A stretch of 64,000 nt of DNA, taken from Thalassococcus halodurans. GTDB lineage: Bacteria; Pseudomonadota; Alphaproteobacteria; Rhodobacterales; Rhodobacteraceae. Position 1 is the first letter of the stretch. Each line of letters starts with the position of its first letter. The position numbers and the translations under genes are program-made. The stretch covers positions 310,001-374,000 of the forward strand of contig NZ_FNUZ01000001.1 in the NCBI RefSeq assembly GCF_900108225.1, given 5' to 3'. Below are positions 36,000-45,117 of the stretch, one piece after another. A model generated the notes under the pieces. It was not told where the DNA came from and ran no database searches. It worked only from the letters and a program-made list of their open reading frames with translations.

Positions 36000-36863
36000 T
36001 CAAACGGCAGCTTTGCGCATTTCTTCCAGATAAATCTCACGCAGGCGCGCCACGCGGGCACCCGGCGTGCCGTCGCCCAGTTGGACACCATCGATTTCGA
36101 TGACCGGCATGACAAACGCGGACGCCGACGAAATGAACGCCTCGTCGCCTGTCTGCGCCTCTTCGATTGTGAAGTTGCGCTCTTCCACCTTCATCTGTGC
36201 CTCTTCCGCAAAGCGCAGAACAGCGGCACGGGTGATGCCGTGCAGAATGTCGTTGGACAGGGCACGTGTGACGATTGTGTTGCCCTTGATGAAATAGGCG
36301 TTGTTGGATGTGCCTTCGGTCACGAAACCGTCCTGCACCATCCACGCGTCATCTGCGCCCGCCTTCTTGGCCATCATCTTACCCAGCGACGGGTACAGCA
36401 GCTGAACAGTCTTGATGTCGCGACGGCCCCAACGCTGGTCTTCGATCGAGATGACCTTCAGGCCCTGCTTGGCTTTGGGGTCATTGCCCAGACCCGGCTT
36501 GTTCTGGGTGAACAGAACTATGGTCGGCTCTGTCGTTTCGGGATCGGGGAAGACGAAATCACGGTCGTTCGGCGCGCCGCGTGTAATTTGCAGATAGACC
36601 AGACCCTCTTCGATGTTGTTCCGGCGCACCAGTTCGCGGTGCACCTCGAGCAGGTCTTCCTTGGAAATCGGGTTCTTCATGTCCAGTTCGTTCAGCGAAC
36701 GGGCAAGGCGCACAGCGTGGCCGTCAAAGTCGATCAGCTTGCCGTCCAGAACCGATGTCACCTCGTACACGCCGTCCGCCATCAGGAACGCGCGGTCAAA
36801 GATCGACACTTTGGCTTCGTTCTCGGGCAAGTATTCGCCGTTCAGGTATACGGTACGGGTCAT
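36000..36863 (-). CDS. dat: D-amino-acid aminotransferase
   Basis: Protein of 287 residues of PLP fold type IV. The start is the ATG at 36861-36863 with GGAG 9 bases upstream; a TTG at 36881 extends it less plausibly. FDRAFLMADGVYEVTSV is typical of D-alanine aminotransferases; the PLP lysine is in RRDIKTVQLLYPSLGKMMA, and EGTSNNAYF is the conserved loop. It exchanges amino groups between D-amino acids and 2-oxo acids, e.g. D-alanine and 2-oxoglutarate. Third gene of dgcN-dgcA-dat. Branched-chain aminotransferase is a less likely alternative. Confidence 0.85.
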   Translation of the reverse strand: MTRTVYLNGEYLPENEAKVSIFDRAFLMADGVYEVTSVLDGKLIDFDGHAVRLARSLNELDMKNPISKEDLLEVHRELVRRNNIEEGLVYLQITRGAPNDRDFVFPDPETTEPTIVLFTQNKPGLGNDPKAKQGLKVISIEDQRWGRRDIKTVQLLYPSLGKMMAKKAGADDAWMVQDGFVTEGTSNNAYFIKGNTIVTRALSNDILHGITRAAVLRFAEEAQMKVEERNFTIEEAQTGDEAFISSASAFVMPVIEIDGVQLGDGTPGARVARLREIYLEEMRKAAV

Positions 36864-36926
36864 CGTCGGGTACTCCGTCAAATCTGGCTGCGGCCCGATT
36901 TCAGGGCCTGGATATAAAGGCCGCGA

Positions 36927-37928
36927 TCAGCCCCAAAGTGCGGCTTCCGGCGGATGAACGCCTGCATCGTCAAACACAAGCGGCTTGGCACGGTCTTCGG
37001 CCAGAAGAAGCGGCCCGTCAAGATCAGTGATCACCGCACCCTGCGCGACCAGTGTCGCAGGCGCCATAGCCAAAGACGACCCGACCATACAGCCGACCAT
37101 AATGTCATAGCCCTGCTTGATCGCCGCATCCCTCAGCGCCAGCGCCTCGGTCAGGCCGCCGGTTTTATCCAGTTTGATATTTACGACGTCGTATTTACCG
37201 GCAAGCTTCGGAAGGCTTTCGCGGTCATGACAGCTTTCATCCGCACAGACAGGCACAGGCCGGTCCATCCCGATCAGCGCATCATCGTCACCAGCAGGAA
37301 GAGGTTGCTCGACCAAAGCCACGCCAAGGCGGACAAGATGCGGCGCCAAATCGGCGTAGACATCCGCCGACCAGCCTTCGTTCGCATCCACGATGATCCG
37401 CGCGTCAGGCGCACCCCGGCGCACCGCTTCCAATCGGGGCATATCATCCGGCGTGCCCAGCTTGATCTTCAACAACGGGCGAAACGCATGCTTGCGCGCC
37501 TGCGCCTCCATCTCTTCTGGTGATGCAAGCGACAGGGTGTAAGCCGTAATCTCGGGCTTAGGCGCGGGCAAGCCGGCCAGCTCCCATACCCGTTTGCCGC
37601 TTGATTTCGCTTCCAAATCCCAAAGCGCGCAGTCAACGGCGTTGCGGGCTGCCCCCGCCGGAAGCAGGGACTGCAAAGCCTCGCGCGTCACATCCGCAGG
37701 CAGGCCTGCGATTTCCTCGGTCACGCTGTCCAGCGTTTCGCTATAACGCGCATAGGGCACGCATTCGCCCCAGCCGGTGACACCGTTCTTTGTCACCCGC
37801 ACGGTCAGAACCTTGGCTTCGGTCCGTGACCCGCGGCTGATGGTGAACACCTCGGCCAGTTTGAACCGCTCGCGCTGAACAGAAATCACCTGTGACACCT
37901 CGTCTTTGATCGCACCCATTCCGATCAC
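36927..37928 (-). CDS. dgcA: DgcA-type N-acetyl-D-glutamate racemase / dipeptide epimerase (enolase superfamily)
   Basis: Protein of 333 residues if it starts at the GTG 37928, whose GTGA overlaps the dgcN stop; an ATG at 37919 is the alternative. Muconate-lactonizing fold: capping domain, then barrel with LKIKLG (catalytic Lys), IIVDANEGW (Asp ligand), VEQPLPA (Glu), CADESCH (Asp) and the second Lys in NIKLDKTGG. The family includes L-Ala-D/L-Glu epimerases; linkage to DgcN points to the marine D-glutamate pathway, where the N-acetylated D-glutamate is racemised to the L form. Confidence 0.85.
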   Translation of the reverse strand: MIGMGAIKDEVSQVISVQRERFKLAEVFTISRGSRTEAKVLTVRVTKNGVTGWGECVPYARYSETLDSVTEEIAGLPADVTREALQSLLPAGAARNAVDCALWDLEAKSSGKRVWELAGLPAPKPEITAYTLSLASPEEMEAQARKHAFRPLLKIKLGTPDDMPRLEAVRRGAPDARIIVDANEGWSADVYADLAPHLVRLGVALVEQPLPAGDDDALIGMDRPVPVCADESCHDRESLPKLAGKYDVVNIKLDKTGGLTEALALRDAAIKQGYDIMVGCMVGSSLAMAPATLVAQGAVITDLDGPLLLAEDRAKPLVFDDAGVHPPEAALWG

Positions 37929-38926
37929 AACGCCTGCAGCGCCGCAACCAGCCTTTCTGCCCCATGGCGATAGGGATCGATGGTCGGCAGACCAAGACGC
38001 GCCTCAACCTCGGCGCAGTAGGCTTTGGCATCTTCATCGCTTAAATGCTGGGTGTTCACCGACACGCCCACAACCTGACAGTCTGGGTTCGCGACCTTTG
38101 CCATGGTCAGCGCCGTATCACGCACCGCCTCAAGCGATGGCAGTTTATAACCCGGAAGCCCGCGCATGTGTTCACGTGTGGGTTCATGGCACAGAATCAG
38201 CGCATCAGGCTGCGATCCGTGGATTAGCGCCATGGTCACGCCCGAGAACGATACGTGGAACAGGCTGCCCTGCCCTTCGACCACATCCCAATGATCGTCG
38301 TCGTTGTCCGGCGTCAGCCACTCGATCGAGCCCGCCATGAAGTCAGCGATGACCGCGTCCAAAGGAACACCGTCGCCAGTGATCAGAATGCCGGTTTGCC
38401 CCGTCGCGCGGAATGTCGATTTCATCCCCGCCGCCCGCATGTCGCGATCCAGTGCCAGGGCTGTGTACATCTTTCCCACAGAACAATCGGTCCCAACCGC
38501 CAGCACGCGTTTACCCGTGCGCTTCACACCGTTGGCAATCGGATAATCGACGGTCGGAACGCGCACATCATGCAGCTCACGCCCCGTTTCGGCGGCCTTG
38601 GCCACCAGATCATCTTCTTCGCTTAGTAGATTGTGCAGACCCGACGCCAGATCAAAGCCGTGATCCATAGCCGACAGCAGCACATCTTTCCAAAGGGGCG
38701 AAATCACGCCGCCGCGGTTTGCGACGCCAATGACTAGTGTGCGTGCACCTGCCTCATAGGCCTCGGCCAATGTCATATCCGCCAACCCCATGTCCGCCTT
38801 GCACCCATCTAGACGCAGCTGACCGACACAGTTTTCAGGCCGCCAGTCCTTAATGCCTTGGGCAACCTTCGCGGCAAGAGGATCCGGCGCGTCGCCGAGG
38901 AATAGAAGATAGGGGGTCTTGATCAT
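37925..38926 (-). CDS. dgcN: DgcN-type N-acetyltransferase (DUF1611)
   Basis: Protein of 333 residues from the ATG at 38924-38926 (MIKTPYLLFLGDAPDPLAAKVAQG), with AAAGGAGCCTGCC upstream; the frame extends but without protein-like sequence. DUF1611 family with a P-loop-like segment GKRVLAVGTDCSVGKMYTALAL near 150 and FRATGQTGILITGDGVPLDAV. In marine bacteria the DgcN-DgcA pair converts D-glutamate to L-glutamate via N-acetylation. Its stop overlaps the dgcA start, so they are translationally coupled. Confidence 0.85.
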   Translation of the reverse strand: MIKTPYLLFLGDAPDPLAAKVAQGIKDWRPENCVGQLRLDGCKADMGLADMTLAEAYEAGARTLVIGVANRGGVISPLWKDVLLSAMDHGFDLASGLHNLLSEEDDLVAKAAETGRELHDVRVPTVDYPIANGVKRTGKRVLAVGTDCSVGKMYTALALDRDMRAAGMKSTFRATGQTGILITGDGVPLDAVIADFMAGSIEWLTPDNDDDHWDVVEGQGSLFHVSFSGVTMALIHGSQPDALILCHEPTREHMRGLPGYKLPSLEAVRDTALTMAKVANPDCQVVGVSVNTQHLSDEDAKAYCAEVEARLGLPTIDPYRHGAERLVAALQAL

Positions 38927-38988
38927 GGCAGGCTCCTTTGGAATTGCCTGCAGCATGCGCCCCGTATTTTCGAAAAACTTCGCAAAAA

Positions 38989-39003
38989 CCGTGTGATTCA
39001 CGG
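38989..39003. promoter_or_regulatory. Inverted repeat in the dgcN/mcl1 divergent region
   Basis: CCGTG-N5-CACGG sits 63-77 bases upstream of dgcN in the 295-base gap before mcl1. The rest of the gap (38927-39221) is A/T-rich near 38970-39050 and 39160-39200 and holds no gene; it must contain both divergent promoters. Confidence 0.3.
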
Positions 39004-39221
39004 AAACATCGGAAGAATTTTACCTCTTTTCCAACTTTCATCGAAGAATATCCCGCGATTCACGACGCCCACCGCAGGTTCACACCATCACGAATCTCAA
39101 GCCCATCGCCGCGTCGCAGCGTTTTTTGCCGCAGGCGCAAAATCCGCTTGCATAGCCCAGGGTCATTTAATAACCCGTATGCCAGCGTATACGACATTTT
39201 CTTTCAACGAGGAGACGCGCC

Positions 39222-40178
39222 ATGTCCTTCAAGATCCAACCCACACCGGCTGCCCGCCTGAACCGTTGCCAACTTTTCGGACCGGGCTCGCGCCCTGCGA
39301 TCTTTGAAAAAATGGCCGCCTCTGCTGCCGACGTTATCAACCTTGACCTTGAGGACTCGGTCGCACCGACAGACAAGGATCAGGCCCGTAAGAACGTGAT
39401 CGAAGCCATCGGCGACGTCGACTGGGGCACCAAAACCCTGTCCGTGCGTATCAACGGTCTGGATACGCCGTTCTGGTACCGCGACGTGGTCGAAATTCTG
39501 GAAAACGCGTCGGATCGTATTGACCAGATCATGATCCCCAAAGTGGGCTGTGCCGCTGACCTTTATGCCGTTGACGCGCTGGTCACAGCGGTCGAGGCTG
39601 CCAAAGGCCGCACAAAGCCGATCAAGTTCGAAGTAATCATCGAATCTGCGGCGGGCATTTCCCACGTAGAAGAAATCGCCGCCGCCACCCCGCGCCTTGA
39701 GGCCATGAGCCTTGGCGCCGCTGACTTCGCAGCCTCTATGGGCATGGCGACAACCGGCATCGGTGGCACGCAGGAAAACTACTACATGCACCGCGAAGGC
39801 CAGAAATACTGGTCCGACCCGTGGCACTGGGCACAGGCGGCCATCGTCGCAGCCTGCCGCACACACGGCGTTCTGCCGGTCGATGGCCCGTTCGGCGACT
39901 TCTCGGACGACGAAGGTTTCCGCGCACAGGCGCTGCGTTCGGCGACGCTGGGCATGGTCGGGAAATGGGCGATCCACCCCAAGCAGGTCGCACTGGCGAA
40001 CGAAGTCTTCACACCGTCCGAAGCGGCTGTGACAGAGGCCCGCGAAATTCTGGAAGCGATGGAAGCGGCCAAGGCCCGCGGCGAAGGCGCGACCGTTTAC
40101 AAAGGCCGTCTGGTCGACATCGCGTCGATCAAACAAGCCGAGGTAATTGTGCGTCAGGCCGAAAAAATCGGTCTCTGA
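39222..40178 (+). CDS. mcl1: L-malyl-CoA/beta-methylmalyl-CoA lyase
   Basis: Protein of 318 residues, the length of Rhodobacter Mcl1. CitE/HpcH TIM barrel: LFGPGSRPAIFEKM near the N-terminus, INLDLEDSVAPTDK (metal/CoA ligands), EVIIESAAGISHVEEI, LGAADFAASMGM, and the C-terminal GKWAIHPKQVALANEVF. It reversibly cleaves malyl-CoA to glyoxylate and acetyl-CoA, and methylmalyl-CoA to glyoxylate and propionyl-CoA in the ethylmalonyl-CoA pathway. Stands alone with a terminator behind it. Confidence 0.92.
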   Translation: MSFKIQPTPAARLNRCQLFGPGSRPAIFEKMAASAADVINLDLEDSVAPTDKDQARKNVIEAIGDVDWGTKTLSVRINGLDTPFWYRDVVEILENASDRIDQIMIPKVGCAADLYAVDALVTAVEAAKGRTKPIKFEVIIESAAGISHVEEIAAATPRLEAMSLGAADFAASMGMATTGIGGTQENYYMHREGQKYWSDPWHWAQAAIVAACRTHGVLPVDGPFGDFSDDEGFRAQALRSATLGMVGKWAIHPKQVALANEVFTPSEAAVTEAREILEAMEAAKARGEGATVYKGRLVDIASIKQAEVIVRQAEKIGL

Positions 40179-40197
40179 TCTTTACCGGACATCAACG

Positions 40198-40228
40198 AAA
40201 GGGCGCGCAGTTTTTGCGCGCCCTTTTT
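40198..40228 (+). terminator. Terminator of mcl1
   Basis: AAAGGGCGCGCA and TGCGCGCCCTTT form a 12-bp stem with a GTTTT loop and a T tract. Confidence 0.9.
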
Positions 40229-40282
40229 CATTTGTGGGTCAAGGTCTTTACCTTATGCGTCAGGACTGAGAAACCGTAACCC

Positions 40283-42481
40283 ATGCAATCGTCACCGACC
40301 TTTTTTGAAACCGGCGCGTTGATCGGTGTTCTCACGACCCAGCCTTTGGATCGTGTGTTGGACTATCGCGCCCCCGAAGGCGGTTGTTTTGTCGGCGCGT
40401 TTGTCGAGGTGCCGCTTGGCCCGCGCAAGGTGTTGGGCGTTGTCTGGGGGCCGGGACAGGGCAATTGGGATATTTCCAAAGTCCGGTCCGTCATCCGAAC
40501 GCTCGACGCCCCGCCGATGCGTGAGGAATTACAGGCATTCCTGACCAAAGCGGGCGACTACACGCTTACACCGATGTCCGCGATGTTGCGCCTTGCCACC
40601 CGCGCACCGGGCTTGGGCGATCCGCCCTCGATGCGCAAAATCTATCGTCTGGGCGATGGCCGCCCCGAACGGGAAACCGATGCCCGCCGCCGGGTCCTGG
40701 CCGCGCTTGAAGAACTGGGCGGCCTGTCCCTGACCCTTGGCGAACTTGCCGAAGCTGCGGGCGTCACGCAATCGGTGATCAAAGGATTGGTGAAACTGGG
40801 CTGCGTCCGCGAAGAAGAAAGCCCGCGCGACACCGCCTTCCCTTATCTCGATCCGGACCTGCCATCCAAAGATCTGGCCGAGGATCAGGCGCAAGCCGCC
40901 GCGCATCTGCGCGACAAGGTGAAATCGGGCAACTACGGCACCACGCTGCTGCACGGCGTCACGGGCTCAGGCAAAACCGAGGTCTATCTTGAGGCCGTCG
41001 CAGAATGCCTGCGCCAAGGGCGTCAGGCGCTGGTGCTGCTGCCGGAAATCGCCCTGACCGCTGAATTCCTGACCCGCGTTCAGGAGCGCTTTGGAGCAAA
41101 GCCCGCCGAATGGCATTCCGGCGTCACCATGACCGAACGCCGCCGCGTCTGGAAAATGATCGGAGAGGGATCGGCCCAGATGGTGATCGGTGCACGGTCT
41201 GCATTGTTCCTGCCGTTCCAGCAACTTGGTCTGATCGTTGTAGATGAAGAACACGACACGTCCTACAAACAGGAAGAAGGCGTGCTGTATAACGCCCGCG
41301 ACATGGCGGTCCTGCGGGCATCATTGAACGGTGCGCAGGTGGTTCTGGCATCCGCTACGCCCAGCCTTGAAACTTGGGCGAACGCCGAGGCCGGCAAATA
41401 CGAAAAACTGACGTTGAAATCGCGGTTCGGTGAATCCGTGATGCCGGAAATGCGCGCGCTGGATATGCGTGGGGAAAAGCTACCGTCGGATCGCTGGATA
41501 TCCGAACAACTGCGCGTCGCCGTGCAGATGCGGGTCGATGCGGGCGAACAGGCGCTCTTGTTCCTGAACCGTCGCGGCTATGCGCCCATCACCATCTGCC
41601 GCGCTTGCGGGCATCAGGTGGGATGCGAACACTGCGACGCGCGGATGGTTGAACACCGGTTCCTGAAACGCCTGATCTGCCACCAATGCGGGGAAAGCGC
41701 GCCGATCCCCGATAAATGCCCATCGTGCGAGGCCGAAGGCCGCATGGCCCCTGTTGGTCCGGGGGTTGAACGGTTGGCCGAAGAAGCCGAAAAGCTGTTC
41801 CCCGATGCCCGCATCTCGGTTCTGTCATCGGACATGTACGGATCGGCCCGCGCGTTGAAGGCCGAGATTGAAGGCATCGCCAATGGCGGCGCGGACATCA
41901 TTATCGGCACCCAACTTGTGGCCAAGGGGCACAACTTCCCCCTGCTGACCCTAGTTGGTGTGATTGATGCGGACTTGGGTCTGCAAGGGTCGGATTTGCG
42001 CGCCGCCGAACGGACCTTCCAGTTGATGCGGCAGGTGGCTGGCCGCGCTGGCCGTGCGGTGAAGCCCGGCATCGCGCTTTTGCAAAGTTATCAGCCGGAA
42101 CACCCTGTCATCCGCGCGATCCTGAACGGGGATGAGGAAAATTTCTGGCAGGCCGAGGCCGACGAACGCCGCGCCGCCGGAATGCCCCCCTTCGGGCGCA
42201 TGGCGGCGATCATCCTGTCGTCCACCGACGTGCAAGAAGTGTTTGATCTGGGCAACGCGCTGGCCCGCAATGACGCAGCCTTGCGCCGGATTGGCGCACA
42301 GGTCTTTGGCCCCGCCCCTGCGCCAATTGCACGGGTGCGCGGGCGTCATCGTGTCAGATTACTGGTGAAGGCCGACAAAGGCGCGCCGCTACAGGCCGCT
42401 TTGGCCGATTGGGTCCGTCCTTATAAGTTGAAAGGCGATCTCAGGCTAGCGATCGATATCGATCCGCAAAGCTTTTACTGA
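40283..42481 (+). CDS. priA: Primosomal protein N' (replication restart helicase)
   Basis: Protein of 732 residues. N-terminal 3'-DNA-binding domain (1-100), Walker A GVTGSGKTEVYL near 226-237, DEEH box at about 321, and a cluster of eight Cys from CRACGHQVGCEHC to CHQCGESAPIPDKCPSC (about 439-490) that binds two zinc ions. C-terminal helicase motifs ATPSLETW and QVAGRAGRA follow. Restarts stalled replication forks. Its 3' end overlaps the DUF2842 gene by 7 bases. Confidence 0.95.
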   Translation: MQSSPTFFETGALIGVLTTQPLDRVLDYRAPEGGCFVGAFVEVPLGPRKVLGVVWGPGQGNWDISKVRSVIRTLDAPPMREELQAFLTKAGDYTLTPMSAMLRLATRAPGLGDPPSMRKIYRLGDGRPERETDARRRVLAALEELGGLSLTLGELAEAAGVTQSVIKGLVKLGCVREEESPRDTAFPYLDPDLPSKDLAEDQAQAAAHLRDKVKSGNYGTTLLHGVTGSGKTEVYLEAVAECLRQGRQALVLLPEIALTAEFLTRVQERFGAKPAEWHSGVTMTERRRVWKMIGEGSAQMVIGARSALFLPFQQLGLIVVDEEHDTSYKQEEGVLYNARDMAVLRASLNGAQVVLASATPSLETWANAEAGKYEKLTLKSRFGESVMPEMRALDMRGEKLPSDRWISEQLRVAVQMRVDAGEQALLFLNRRGYAPITICRACGHQVGCEHCDARMVEHRFLKRLICHQCGESAPIPDKCPSCEAEGRMAPVGPGVERLAEEAEKLFPDARISVLSSDMYGSARALKAEIEGIANGGADIIIGTQLVAKGHNFPLLTLVGVIDADLGLQGSDLRAAERTFQLMRQVAGRAGRAVKPGIALLQSYQPEHPVIRAILNGDEENFWQAEADERRAAGMPPFGRMAAIILSSTDVQEVFDLGNALARNDAALRRIGAQVFGPAPAPIARVRGRHRVRLLVKADKGAPLQAALADWVRPYKLKGDLRLAIDIDPQSFY

Positions 42482-42699
42482 GGGTCGTTCTGATCCGGTG
42501 CTTCCTGACCAACGCCCAGAAACACCCACTTAAACGGCAGCGCCCAGACGATACCAAGCACGATGTAAATCAGCAGTTCGACCAGAATGGGCGGGCGCCC
42601 CAGCCATGTCACAAGGCTGGAGGCCACAACGATATAGATCGGCAAACCGACAATCAGGATCAACAGCGCGAGGCGTTTTTTCGTCTTGTGGCTTGCCAT
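42475..42699 (-). CDS. DUF2842 small membrane protein
   Basis: Protein of 74 residues with two membrane helices (about 8-30 and 38-63), and the pattern KTKKRLALLILIVGLPIYIVVA and IVLGIVWALPFKWVFLGVG of DUF2842. Function unknown; commonly found in alphaproteobacteria. It follows purA with 9 bases between, so it is co-transcribed. Confidence 0.82.
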   Translation of the reverse strand: MASHKTKKRLALLILIVGLPIYIVVASSLVTWLGRPPILVELLIYIVLGIVWALPFKWVFLGVGQEAPDQNDPQ

Positions 42700-42708
42700 G
42701 TCTTAACC

Positions 42709-44001
42709 TCAGTCCGCGAAGGGGTCTGTGACGAGGATTGTGTCGTCACGCTCGGGCGAGGTGGAAAGTAGAGCGACAGGGCATTCGATCAACTCTTCGA
42801 CGCGGCGCACGTATTTGATCGCCTCGGCCGGAAGGTCCGCCCAGCTGCGCGCGCCTTCTGTCGATTCGCTCCAACCCTTCATCTCTTCATAGATGGGTGT
42901 GCAGCGTGCCTGCTGGTCTGCCGCTGTCGGCAGGTAGTCCAGCTTTTCGCCGTCCAACTCGTAGCCCACGCAGATTTTCAGCGTCTCAAAACCGTCCAGA
43001 ACGTCCAGCTTGGTCAAAGAGATGCCGTTCACGCCCGAAGTCGCACAGGTCTGACGCACAAGGCAGGCATCGAACCAGCCACAACGGCGCTTGCGGCCTG
43101 TCGTGGTGCCGAACTCGTGACCACGTTCGCCCAGACGCTGACCATCATCATCGTGCAACTCTGTCGGGAACGGGCCTTCGCCAACGCGGGTGGTGTAGGC
43201 TTTGACGATGCCCAGAACGTAATCGATTGCGCCCGGGCCGATACCCGTGCCTGTGGCCGCCTGACCGGCGATCACGTTGGACGATGTCACAAAGGGGTAT
43301 GTGCCGAAATCGATGTCCAGCAGCGCGCCTTGCGCACCTTCGAACAAAATACGCTTACCGGCTTTGCGCTTTTCGTTCATCACCTTCCAGACCGGCGCAG
43401 CGTAGCGCAGGATTTCCGGCGCGATTTCCTTGAGTTGCGCGATCAAACCGTCACGGTCGATGGGCTCAAGTCCCAGACCGGACCGCAGTGCATTGTGGTG
43501 GACCAGAGCACGATCAACGCGCAGTTCCAGCGTTGCATCGTCCGCCAGATCGGCAACGCGGATCACGCGGCGGCCAACCTTGTCTTCGTACGCGGGGCCA
43601 ATGCCGCGGCCTGTTGTGCCGATCTTGGCAACGCTGTTCTGACCTTCGCGTGCGCGATCCAGTTCGCCGTGGAACGGCAGGATCAGCGGCGTGTTTTCCG
43701 CGATCATCAGTGTCTCGGGCGTGATTTCTACGCCTTGGCCGCGGATCGTTTCGATCTCTTTCAGAAGGTGCCACGGATCCAGAACAACACCGTTGCCAAT
43801 GACCGACAACTTGCCACCACGAACAACACCCGAGGGCAGCGCGTGCAGTTTGTAGACGTTTCCGTCGATCACCAAGGTATGGCCGGCATTGTGACCACCC
43901 TGGAACCGCGCGATGACATCTGCGCGTTCGCTGAGCCAGTCTACAATCTTGCCTTTGCCTTCGTCGCCCCACTGGGCGCCCACGACGACCACGTTAGCCA
44001 T
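42709..44001 (-). CDS. purA: Adenylosuccinate synthetase
   Basis: Protein of 430 residues starting at the ATG 43999-44001 ([18 protein letters not shown]); the open frame upstream is not part of the protein. P-loop-like [32 protein letters not shown], and the IMP/GTP segment [13 protein letters not shown] are all visible. Condenses IMP and aspartate using GTP in AMP synthesis. Starts an operon with the DUF2842 gene. Confidence 0.96.
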   Translation of the reverse strand: MANVVVVGAQWGDEGKGKIVDWLSERADVIARFQGGHNAGHTLVIDGNVYKLHALPSGVVRGGKLSVIGNGVVLDPWHLLKEIETIRGQGVEITPETLMIAENTPLILPFHGELDRAREGQNSVAKIGTTGRGIGPAYEDKVGRRVIRVADLADDATLELRVDRALVHHNALRSGLGLEPIDRDGLIAQLKEIAPEILRYAAPVWKVMNEKRKAGKRILFEGAQGALLDIDFGTYPFVTSSNVIAGQAATGTGIGPGAIDYVLGIVKAYTTRVGEGPFPTELHDDDGQRLGERGHEFGTTTGRKRRCGWFDACLVRQTCATSGVNGISLTKLDVLDGFETLKICVGYELDGEKLDYLPTAADQQARCTPIYEEMKGWSESTEGARSWADLPAEAIKYVRRVEELIECPVALLSTSPERDDTILVTDPFAD

Positions 44002-44114
44002 GTCTACGAAACCTTCCGTTGCGATGGGAGTAACCGGCGCCGTCTTACAGAGGTCAGGCGGCGGTGGAAACCACGAATCTTTTCGCAAATTGCCGAAAGA
44101 TGGATTTTCGCGTC

Positions 44115-44151
44115 AAAAGGCCGCCGATCCTCATGGAGACAGCGGCCTTTT
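44115..44151 (-). terminator. Terminator of the 44 kb lipoprotein gene
   Basis: AAAAGGCCGC (44115-44124) and GCGGCCTTTT (44142-44151) form a 10-bp stem; read on the minus strand it follows the lipoprotein stop by 30 bases and ends in TTTT. Confidence 0.7.
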
Positions 44152-44180
44152 AACTAGCTCTAAGAGCGAAACACTCGCGC

Positions 44181-44885
44181 CTACTCACTCAATAGAATGA
44201 AAGCATCAGAGTAGAACAAGTCTTCGACCAAGGGTGTTGCACTGTTTTCCAAGTCGAAAATGAGCTCTCCATCGTAAACAAAGCCTAGTGTCTGAAGATT
44301 CTGTCCCGGCTCTAGGAAAATTCCCTCAATGTCCGCAGACACAGTTGCGCTAAAGCCTTGCTCACCCAATGCACCAAAATCGCGTGTACCGGATATCTCC
44401 CCACCCATCGCAAGTAGGTAAACGGTTTCACCGTTTGGGCCGTCGTTGCGATAAATGATACCGTCGCCTTCCAGCGTTCCGGCAAACTCGTATAGAAGCG
44501 TGGCGCTTTCACTTCCCACGATGACTTCATCATTTCCATCAAGATCAAAGTCGAATTCGTATTCGTTGAAATTGGTCGCGGATGCAGACAGCGTGTTTCG
44601 GGAAAAATCAAAATCCGCTTCCATATCTCCGACAATGATATTCGTGCCGGGATTGTCTAGCGGAACATACACGTTGCCAGACATTTCCGCTGTTCCGGTC
44701 AGAGATGTTTCCGGAGCGATATCTTCCTCTCCAGGAGTATTGTTACTGAACATAGACAACATGTTGAATTGCTCAGGCAGGGATCCGCCGAAAACTGGAT
44801 CAGTTTCGGCTCCGCCGCCTCCACCACCGCTGCACGCAGCAATAAATGATAAGGAAACAAACGGTACGATCAGAGGCACGCGCAC
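44181..44885 (-). CDS. Acidic surface lipoprotein A (TbpB-like beta-barrel repeat family?)
   Basis: Protein of 234 residues starting at GTG 44885, preceded by GGAG and giving an ordinary lipoprotein signal (RVPLIVPFVSLSFIAAC); the frame runs 29 residues upstream without a ribosome binding site. The lipobox Cys is followed by SGGGGGG, a flexible tether. The mature part is rich in Asp/Glu and alternating beta sequence, with TSLTGTAEMSGNVYVP, NIIVGDM and ASATNFNEYEF. These are shared with the gene at 45118; the style resembles transferrin-binding-protein-like beta-barrel domains. Function unknown; probably outer-membrane or surface. Confidence 0.68.
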   Translation of the reverse strand: MRVPLIVPFVSLSFIAACSGGGGGGAETDPVFGGSLPEQFNMLSMFSNNTPGEEDIAPETSLTGTAEMSGNVYVPLDNPGTNIIVGDMEADFDFSRNTLSASATNFNEYEFDFDLDGNDEVIVGSESATLLYEFAGTLEGDGIIYRNDGPNGETVYLLAMGGEISGTRDFGALGEQGFSATVSADIEGIFLEPGQNLQTLGFVYDGELIFDLENSATPLVEDLFYSDAFILLSE

Positions 44886-45117
44886 TTGTAAAAACTCCAG
44901 TACAGATAAGCAGTTGTTGAGTGGAGCATACCATTGCAACACCTTTAAGAAAAAAGCAAACACAACAAACACTTATAGGTAATGTAAGATTTCAGCGCGA
45001 TTTGCCTTGTGTCGAATTCACAGACGCCAAGTCTCTATTAGCCCGATGGAAGAAAAAACCGGCGTTTTGAGAGATTGAAGAAATCTTGCCTTAAACAGAC
45101 AAATAGACAAAACGCGC

